The notes beneath the pieces were generated by a model. The model was not told the origin of the DNA. It did no database searches and saw nothing but the letters and a program-made list of their open reading frames with translations. Below are positions 59,029-64,000 of a stretch of 64,000 nt of DNA, piece by piece; positions within the stretch are counted from its first letter, which is position 1, and every line of letters starts with the position of its first letter. Source of the DNA: CAVYUC01 sp963816685 (lineage in GTDB: Bacteria > Bacteroidota > Bacteroidia > Bacteroidales > Prolixibacteraceae); assembly GCA_963816685.1 (NCBI GenBank), contig CAWFMB010000021.1, positions 62,001 to 126,000 of the forward strand, written 5' to 3'. Position numbers and translations under genes: made by a program.

Positions 59029-59799
59029 TTAGTTTGAAGGCACGTACATTAAATCAAAATTTATTTGTCCAAGATGGGTTTCAACTTTATTTACCACCTG
59101 CATGACATCTGTCCATAATTGCTGCCCTTCTTCTCCAAATTGTTCCCATTGTTTACCGTTCATTTCGTAATGCTCTGCCGGATTGTTACCAGTTTCATCT
59201 ATAAAATATACAATGTTTAGATTGGGTGCAAATGTTGGATAAAACGTATAAAATGCTTCTTTTACTTGATGTTTTTTGCGCAGTTCGACGTAACGTTTTA
59301 CTATTTTCTCAAATTCTGCATGTTTTCCAGGCTGTATGTGAAACTTTTCGAAAAACCGGAATTTTGAACCGGTGGGTGTTGTTGCGGATTCAGCACCTGG
59401 AATGGACAGTTCAGGTTGTGATTCGAGAATCATCCTGTTAATATTCTGATATGTATCATCGAAATTCTTTTCAATTTCCTTCGACTTTTCCGAATCTTTT
59501 TCCCTAAGTTTTTTTAAATTCGTTTCAATATCATCAATATCTGCATATTTTGTGATAGGTATCGAATACCACAAGTATCCATCGTTGCTGTATTGAGTCA
59601 GATTTGAAAATGGAAAATTATTTTCCATGTAAAATGCATTTTCAGCTTTAATTGCATCGATTGCTTTGTTTAACTGCAGAGGCGTGAGTTCAACTTCCCA
59701 AACCAGATATTTGGTTTTGGCGTTTTCCTGGGCATCGGTAACAGGCGATAAAATTACCAAAACAGCCAGAATTAAAATTGCGGCATAAAATTTCTTCAT
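59029..59799 (-). CDS. exported protein of unknown function (NIPSNAP-like features)
   Basis: A 256-residue protein with a signal peptide (FYAAILILAVLVILSPVTDAQ). The mature part has two similar alpha/beta halves: YLVWEVELTPLQLNKAIDAI with QYSNDGYLWYSIPITKYADID (about 31-90), and FRFFEKFHIQPGKHAEFEKI with EAFYTFYPTFAPNLNIVYF (about 147-200). This repeat of edge strands with a helix resembles dimeric alpha-beta barrel proteins such as NIPSNAP or ABM domains, but I cannot name a family. No catalytic residues can be proposed. Lone gene on the minus strand; a degenerate copy of its 5' part lies at 58.3 kb. Confidence 0.6.
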   Translation of the reverse strand: MKKFYAAILILAVLVILSPVTDAQENAKTKYLVWEVELTPLQLNKAIDAIKAENAFYMENNFPFSNLTQYSNDGYLWYSIPITKYADIDDIETNLKKLREKDSEKSKEIEKNFDDTYQNINRMILESQPELSIPGAESATTPTGSKFRFFEKFHIQPGKHAEFEKIVKRYVELRKKHQVKEAFYTFYPTFAPNLNIVYFIDETGNNPAEHYEMNGKQWEQFGEEGQQLWTDVMQVVNKVETHLGQINFDLMYVPSN

Positions 59800-60035
59800 T
59801 TGCTAATAATTTAAGTTCTCAATAATAAATAAACCACTTGTCGTTATTTTAATTAAGTTTAAATAACAATAACAAGTTACTACATATTAACAAATTATAA
59901 AAATTATTTGAAGTCAAATAGTGAAAAAAGCAATCCGGTAGGTGTTGTGGAGGGGGCATAACTGAACAGGAGCAACGTTTAAACCGATGATTTAAATCCT
60001 GCCGGAAGGAATGTTTTTTTTTGTGTTGAAGAAAT

Positions 60036-60055
60036 ATTCCTGCTGGAACAGGAAT
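60036..60055 (-). terminator. hairpin downstream of the cold-shock gene
   Basis: ATTCCTG (60036-60042) / CAGGAAT (60049-60055), a 7-bp stem with a 6-nt loop about 40 bases after the minus-strand stop at 60094. The flanking T content is modest, so termination is plausible but not certain. Confidence 0.45.
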
Positions 60056-60093
60056 TTTAATGTTTTTGTTGTATGAAAAGTTTGGGGTGGTTC

Positions 60094-60546
60094 TTATTTT
60101 ACCAGTTTTACATCGACTGCAACCGGTCCTTTCTGGCCCATTTCCACTTCAAAACTCACGAGGTTGCCTTCTTTAATTTCGTCTACAGTGTTATTGATAT
60201 GGACGAAAATACTTTCTTTTGTTTCTGAATCCTTTATAAAACCGTATCCTTTCGAATCATTGAAAAATGCTACTGTTCCTTTTCTTACCGGATCCATATT
60301 TTCGACGTTTTCACTTTTGGGTACGCCGATTTCAATATCTTCAAGCTTAATTTCGGTTTTTTTACCGGGGTCGGGTGGTGTATCCATGATCCTGCCGTTT
60401 TCATCAACGTAGGCAATCATATCATCAAGACTGTTGCTTTTGTCATTATCTTTTCTGGCCAGTCTCTTTTTTTCCTTTTCTTTTCTTTTCTTTTCTTTTT
60501 TGTTTCGAACTTCTTTTTTATTAAAAGATTCTTGTGATCTACCCAT
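60094..60546 (-). CDS. cold-shock-domain protein with basic N-terminal extension
   Basis: A 150-residue RNA-binding protein. The last 68 residues form a cold-shock domain: RKGTVAFFNDSKGYGFIKD (RNP1 KGYGFI), ESIFVHINNT (RNP2 IFVHI) and EVEMGQKGPVAVDVKLV. The first 35 residues are extremely basic and helical (NKKEVRNKKEKKRKEKEKKR), and residues about 36-80 form an acidic linker with ENGRIMDTPPDPGKKTE. The extended arrangement is found in Bacteroidota and may increase RNA or ribosome affinity (inference). It lies 53 bases downstream of rpoD on the same strand and may share its transcript. Confidence 0.85.
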   Translation of the reverse strand: MGRSQESFNKKEVRNKKEKKRKEKEKKRLARKDNDKSNSLDDMIAYVDENGRIMDTPPDPGKKTEIKLEDIEIGVPKSENVENMDPVRKGTVAFFNDSKGYGFIKDSETKESIFVHINNTVDEIKEGNLVSFEVEMGQKGPVAVDVKLVK

Positions 60547-60599
60547 TAATTTTATTTTACAGTTTTATAAAGTGATAATTTGTGTAAATATAATTGTTT

Positions 60600-61463
60600 T
60601 TATTGCTCTAAAAAAGAATGTTTTTCTTTTAGGAGTTTTTTTAGCTTTGAAAGACCTGTTGATTTTATCTGACGGACACGTTCAGATGAAATCTGATATT
60701 TTGATGCAATATCGTTTAATGAACTGGGTCTGGTTCTGCTCAATCCGAATGACATAGTTAATACATCAGCTTCGCGTTTCGAAAGTTTATTCAATGCCCG
60801 CTGGACATTTGTTGAAACCGATTCGTACATGATTTCATCATCGGGCAAAGGCATACTTTCAGTTTGAACAACATCATATAAATTGAAGCCGTCACTATCT
60901 TCAGAAAGTGGTTTGTCGAAAGATATTTCACGTTTTTTAATGCTGTTTGCATACAGCACTTCTTCGTCTGTCAACTGAAGATATTCGGCAATTTCATTTT
61001 CTGTTGGTTCACGTTCAAGTTTCTGTTCAAGAAGAGGAACAGCCTTTCTGATTTTATTTATCAGCGAAAGCCGGTTTAACGGCAAACGCACAATCCGGGT
61101 GTGATCAGAAATTGCCTGTGTTATCGACTGGCGTATCCACCAAACTGCATAGGAAATAAATTTGAATCCCCGGGTTTCATCGAAACGTGTAGCTGCTTTT
61201 ACAAGTCCCAGATTTCCTTCGTTTATTAAATCAGGGAATGAAAGTCCCTGGTTTTGATATTGTTTGGCAACTGAAATTACAAAACGCAGATTTGAAAGTA
61301 CAAGCTTTTCAAGTGCGCTTTGATCTCCGTTTCTTATACGTTCGGCCAATTCAATTTCTTCTTCTGCAGCAATCATCGGAAATTTATTTACATCCTGAAA
61401 ATAACGGCTAACAGAATCTCCATCCCTTTGGGTTATTTGTTTTGTAATCTTTAACTGACGCAT
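60600..61463 (-). CDS. rpoD: primary sigma factor, RpoD/SigA type
   Basis: A 287-residue sigma-70 of the short Bacteroidota type lacking a large N-terminal region 1.1. Region 1.2 is at SVSRYFQDVNKFPMIAAEEE (about 17-36), region 2 at FPDLINEGNLGLVKAATRFD and FKFISYAVWWIRQSITQAIS (about 76-116), region 3 at RLPLNRLSLINKIRKAVPLL, and the region 4 helix-turn-helix at SLNDIASKYQISSERVRQIK (about 249-268). It directs RNA polymerase to the TAnnTTTG/TTTG promoters of this phylum. The cold-shock gene follows on the same strand. Length and motifs are complete. Confidence 0.93.
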   Translation of the reverse strand: MRQLKITKQITQRDGDSVSRYFQDVNKFPMIAAEEEIELAERIRNGDQSALEKLVLSNLRFVISVAKQYQNQGLSFPDLINEGNLGLVKAATRFDETRGFKFISYAVWWIRQSITQAISDHTRIVRLPLNRLSLINKIRKAVPLLEQKLEREPTENEIAEYLQLTDEEVLYANSIKKREISFDKPLSEDSDGFNLYDVVQTESMPLPDDEIMYESVSTNVQRALNKLSKREADVLTMSFGLSRTRPSSLNDIASKYQISSERVRQIKSTGLSKLKKLLKEKHSFLEQ

Positions 61464-61540
61464 TTATAGATGTTTATTCTAATTTGGGTACTTATCCTTT
61501 AAATTAACTCATAAGTACCTGCTTTTGTTGAAATAAAATT

Positions 61541-61576
61541 AATACCCATCTCTCCTAAGCAGAAGGGATGGGTATT
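61541..61576 (-). terminator. terminator between the csp-RRM operon and rpoD
   Basis: Perfect 10-bp arms AATACCCATC (61541-61550) and GATGGGTATT (61567-61576) with a 16-nt loop, about 50 bases after the small cold-shock gene stop. On the minus strand it is followed by AATTTTATTT. Confidence 0.7.
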
Positions 61577-61624
61577 ACAGGCTTGTTTTTTTTGATATTT
61601 AACACAATATCAAATAGCCGCATC

Positions 61625-61816
61625 TTATTTTACGTTAATTGCAACCGGACCTTTTTCGCCTTGTTTAACATCAAATTCAACTTTCTGTTCGGGCATTAAA
61701 CCACCAAAAGAACTTACTAGTCCTGAACGATGCACAAATATATCATCGCCATTTTCCGATTCGATAAATCCAAAACCTTTGGTTTCGTTATACCATTTTA
61801 CTTTACCTTTTGTCAT
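61625..61816 (-). CDS. small cold-shock protein (CspA-like)
   Basis: A 63-residue single cold-shock domain: KGKVKWYNETKGFGFIESEN (RNP1 KGFGFI), DDIFVHRSGLVSSFGG (RNP2 IFVH), then QKVEFDVKQGEKGPVAINVK. It is a nucleic-acid chaperone that melts RNA secondary structure. The open frame extends 16 codons upstream; the ATG before TKGKVKWYN is the family start. It begins 17 bases after the RRM gene stop on the same strand, so both are probably cotranscribed, an arrangement often seen in Bacteroidota. Confidence 0.92.
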   Translation of the reverse strand: MTKGKVKWYNETKGFGFIESENGDDIFVHRSGLVSSFGGLMPEQKVEFDVKQGEKGPVAINVK

Positions 61817-61832
61817 GCTATTTTTTCTTGTT

Positions 61833-62087
61833 TTAAAAGTTGTTTGTTCTGGGTCTGGCTTCATTTACTACCATTTCTCTTTGTTCAAGCTCTGCTCCGT
61901 TTAATTCTTCAATTGCTTTTTGGCCTTCTCCCTGGTTTTCCATTTCTACAAAACCAAATCCTTTGCTTCTGCCCGAAAATTTATCCGTAATTACTTTTGC
62001 AGAATTTACTGTACCATACTCTTCGAAAATACCTTCCAGGTCATTTTCATCTACCTTAAAATTAAGGTTTCCAACATAAATGTTCAT
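61833..62087 (-). CDS. RRM-domain RNA-binding protein
   Basis: An 84-residue single RNA-recognition-motif protein of the bacterial Rbp type. RNP2 is NIYVGNLNF (residues about 2-10) and RNP1 is SKGFGFVEME (about 43-52); the fold runs to EMVVNEARPRTNNF. Such proteins bind single-stranded RNA and act as post-transcriptional regulators in Bacteroidota. The open frame includes 13 upstream codons; I chose the ATG directly before NIYVGNL. First gene of a two-gene unit with the small cold-shock protein. Confidence 0.92.
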   Translation of the reverse strand: MNIYVGNLNFKVDENDLEGIFEEYGTVNSAKVITDKFSGRSKGFGFVEMENQGEGQKAIEELNGAELEQREMVVNEARPRTNNF

Positions 62088-62394
62088 CTTAAAATTTTTT
62101 AATTGTTTTTGATTAACAGCAGGCAACTTTTGTTGTTCAAATTAAATTGAATACAAAATATGTTACATTTAATCGATTAAATGCCTGATGTTAAAATGTT
62201 TAAAAAAAGAGATTTAAAAAAGAGAGCGATGTGAACTAACAAATGTCCGGGGTATTAGTAAATAAAGCACAAATTCTCAAACCTGTATTTTTGGCAAAGA
62301 TAATCTTTATTTTCAGGGATTTATTATTTATTTCATTTATTTATAATTCAGTGACCCTTCGAATTCGCCCGTTTACGTTTATTATTTCCTTATT

Positions 62395-62522
62395 TGTTAT
62401 TTCTTATTCCTTATTCGACATTCAATTTCTCTTCAACATTCAACATTCGACATTCCTTATTCGACATTCAACATTCAATATTTAATTTCCTTTCAACTCG
62501 CCCTTTATTGCATACGAGTTGA
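62395..62522. repeat. low-complexity ATTCAACATTCGACATTC repeat and an inverted repeat
   Basis: From about 62405 to 62485 the sequence is a degenerate run of ATTCGACATTC and ATTCAACATTC units. Directly after it, TCAACTCG (62493-62500) and CGAGTTGA (62515-62522) form an 8-bp inverted repeat. The interval 62088-62735 otherwise has no gene that I can support. Confidence 0.6.
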
Positions 62523-62735
62523 TGAGGAGTTTGGAGAAAATAGCATAAACCCTTTATTTGAAAAGTGCAATAAAACCAACGGACGATATATAGGTAAATC
62601 TGATTGGATGAAATCTAAAGTATTATTGTAAGAATCACATTCATTTTGTTGATTTCTGCCAGAGAATTATCAGGTCAACTTTAAAATCAGAAAAATTGGG
62701 AACAATTGCCTTGTGGATTGTTTCATCTGAATGCT

Positions 62736-64000
62736 TTATACCGGCAGCTTAAACTTCATGGTTACCTCGCCGGTTTCTTTGTTTATCTCTATTTTTTGGC
62801 CTTCCATGCCCATCTCTTTTCCGGTGGCCATTTTAAACAGGCCTGAAAGGAACTGCATTCCGTTATTCATCACCTGCTCCAAATCTTCGGTTGTGGCATT
62901 TCTTCCCTGGCCGTTACCACCAATTGTGCTTTCTGCGGGAGTAGCGATCGATTCTTCCTGCGGTTCGGCAGCGTCTTCGGAGAGGTCGATTTCGTCGGCG
63001 GGCTTTTGTTGGGGAACTTCCTCCTGCAAGGTGCCGGGTTCTTCAGTTACTTCGGATTTCTCTATACTCTCCGGTTCCGTTTGTTCAATTTCGTTCACAA
63101 ATTCTTCTAATTGCTGAATAAATTGCGAGCGGCCTTTGGTGCTGAAATCTACAAAATTGGTTTGCCCGCTTTCGCCCAGCACGCCGTCGAAAAGGCTCTG
63201 TTTTACCAGCAATCCCGAGGCAATTTTCATTTCGATGGAATTGCGGGTGATAAAATTATAGATGGTCAGTTTATTGCTTTTCTGCCCGATCCGATCGATG
63301 CGGCCAATGCGCTGGTTCTTTTTGGCCGGGTTCCACGGAAGCTCAAAATTGATAAGTGTGTCGGCTACCTGTAGGTTTAGTCCCGAGCCACCGGCTTCGG
63401 TCGATAAAAATACTTTGTACTGTGGGTTGGTTTCAAATTTACGAATGAGCTCGCCGCGCGATTTTACCGGTATTTTGCCGTTTAGTTCCACAAATCCGAT
63501 GTTGTTTTCACGAAGGATTTTCCCGATAAGCTTGTGTACTTTAATCCATTCCGAAAAAATAATGATTTTGGTATCACGGTTGGGCACATCTAATTTTTCA
63601 ATGAGAATATGCTGCAACTCTACCAGTTTGGGAGATTCGTTGGTTTCTTCGTCGATGAGGTAAGTAGAATCGCACACCATGCGCATGCTGGCCAGCAACA
63701 GTTGCATTTTTTGCATGTCGTATGGCGTCATGAATTTTTTACGGAGGATGGAGGCAATTCCCCTGGCATAAGAGCTATGATAATCGGTCTGCAGCGGCGA
63801 AAGTTCCACCGGAATATCGTGTTGCTGCAGGTTGGGCAGTTGATCGATAACCTTGCGTTTTTCGCGCCGGAGCAATATTTTCTCCAGTTTTTTATTGAGT
63901 TTCTGGAGGTTGTAGTAGCCGTTTATTTTATTGTGGCGGTCGGGGTCGAACAGGCAGTGCTGGTACGAAAACTCCCAAAGCGGCCCAAAAAATTGGGGAT
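62736..64000 (-). CDS. SNF2/SWI2-family helicase, C-terminal part (runs off the right edge)
   Basis: The 3' part (about 421 codons in the window) of a SNF2-family ATPase. From the right edge it reads FGPLWEFSYQHCLFD, then VELSPLQTDYHSSY, the helicase C-lobe KIIIFSEWIKVHKLIGKIL, KVFLSTEAGGSGLNLQVAD (motif V), and the arginine-finger motif NQRIGRIDRIGQKSNKLTIYNF (in two parts, QRIGRIDRIGQ and KLTIYNF). The C-terminus has a long acidic, Pro/Glu-rich low-complexity linker (about the last 150 to 60 residues) and ends in EINKETGEVTMKFKLPV. Such proteins translocate on DNA and often belong to restriction or genome-defence loci. The sequence looks visibly richer in G+C than its neighbours. The start lies outside the window. 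Confidence 0.88.
   Translation of the reverse strand, partial: PQFFGPLWEFSYQHCLFDPDRHNKINGYYNLQKLNKKLEKILLRREKRKVIDQLPNLQQHDIPVELSPLQTDYHSSYARGIASILRKKFMTPYDMQKMQLLLASMRMVCDSTYLIDEETNESPKLVELQHILIEKLDVPNRDTKIIIFSEWIKVHKLIGKILRENNIGFVELNGKIPVKSRGELIRKFETNPQYKVFLSTEAGGSGLNLQVADTLINFELPWNPAKKNQRIGRIDRIGQKSNKLTIYNFITRNSIEMKIASGLLVKQSLFDGVLGESGQTNFVDFSTKGRSQFIQQLEEFVNEIEQTEPESIEKSEVTEEPGTLQEEVPQQKPADEIDLSEDAAEPQEESIATPAESTIGGNGQGRNATTEDLEQVMNNGMQFLSGLFKMATGKEMGMEGQKIEINKETGEVTMKFKLPV

Noticed and set aside
62243..62485. 80-codon open frame on the plus strand
   Set aside because: It is built from the ATTCAACATTC low-complexity run.
1..64000. tRNA or rRNA genes
   Set aside because: I saw no cloverleaf with a GGTTCRA-type T-loop and CCA-end context and no rRNA-like conserved stretch; a covariance-model scan would be needed to exclude small RNAs.

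Overview
The window reads as a chromosome segment of a Bacteroidota bacterium, most likely order Bacteroidales/Marinilabiliales (Prolixibacteraceae-like). This is inferred from a GH5 enzyme with a C-terminal type IX secretion (T9SS) sorting domain, the long PPi-dependent phosphofructokinase, the dapA-DUF6913-ligA neighbourhood, a 287-residue RpoD, TAnnTTTG-type promoter elements, and A+T-rich spacers without Shine-Dalgarno motifs. No rRNA or tRNA gene and no CRISPR array was seen.

Layout. 0-8.4 kb: SOUL protein, GH5 enzyme, Ca2+/Na+ antiporter, Tat-exported Gfo/Idh/MocA oxidoreductase, pfp, coiled-coil lipoprotein. 9-16.6 kb: a hexuronate operon (Zn alcohol dehydrogenase, uxaE, uxaC, kdgK, kdgA, exuT-type transporter), interrupted by a small GxxExxY gene in inverted repeats. 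16.7-29.6 kb: a (alpha/alpha)6-type glycosidase, a DoxX protein, a giant multi-pass sensor with an adjacent HPD-LRR protein, a beta-helix enzyme and a fused branched-chain E1 dehydrogenase. 29.6-35.2 kb: an A+T-rich accessory patch with three direct repeats, a toxin-antitoxin pair, a decayed methyltransferase and a class A beta-lactamase. 35.8-43.3 kb: a second uronate locus (LacI-family regulator, SDR-type uxuB, a PfkB kinase, a LarA-type epimerase and a Gfo/Idh/MocA protein), full of repeats. 43.8-46.8 kb: pdxB and gnd, with a GIY-YIG cassette between them. 47.5-64 kb: mostly housekeeping genes (dapA, ligA, mntH-uspA with its MntR-type regulator, an M20 hydrolase, cold-shock and RRM proteins, rpoD) and a SNF2 helicase cut by the right edge.

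How the genes work together. The two uronate loci are joined by an identical 22-bp block containing a LacI-type palindrome, found in front of uxaE and in front of the lacI-like gene. The inferred route is hexuronate import, UxaC isomerisation, UxaE epimerisation of tagaturonate to fructuronate, reduction to mannonate by the SDR, then KDG to KDPG to pyruvate plus glyceraldehyde-3-phosphate. The expected mannonate dehydratase (uxuA) is not in the window; a LarA-family 2-hydroxyacid epimerase is.

The most unusual content is non-coding. Two loci 50 kb apart carry long palindromes built from an 11-bp TTCGC unit (28-bp perfect arms, 4-nt centre), with a divergent relative at 35.4 kb. Three tiny orphan genes (GxxExxY, 23S-IVP four-helix bundle, GIY-YIG) each sit inside their own repeat structure between metabolic genes; the GIY-YIG element has exact 10-bp terminal inverted repeats and runs in frame into gnd. 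Three repeat islands (39.9-40.8, 43.3-43.8, 46.8-47.5 kb) pair a G-rich arm with a degenerate complementary arm. REP-like hairpins lie between genes and apparently inside two coding sequences.
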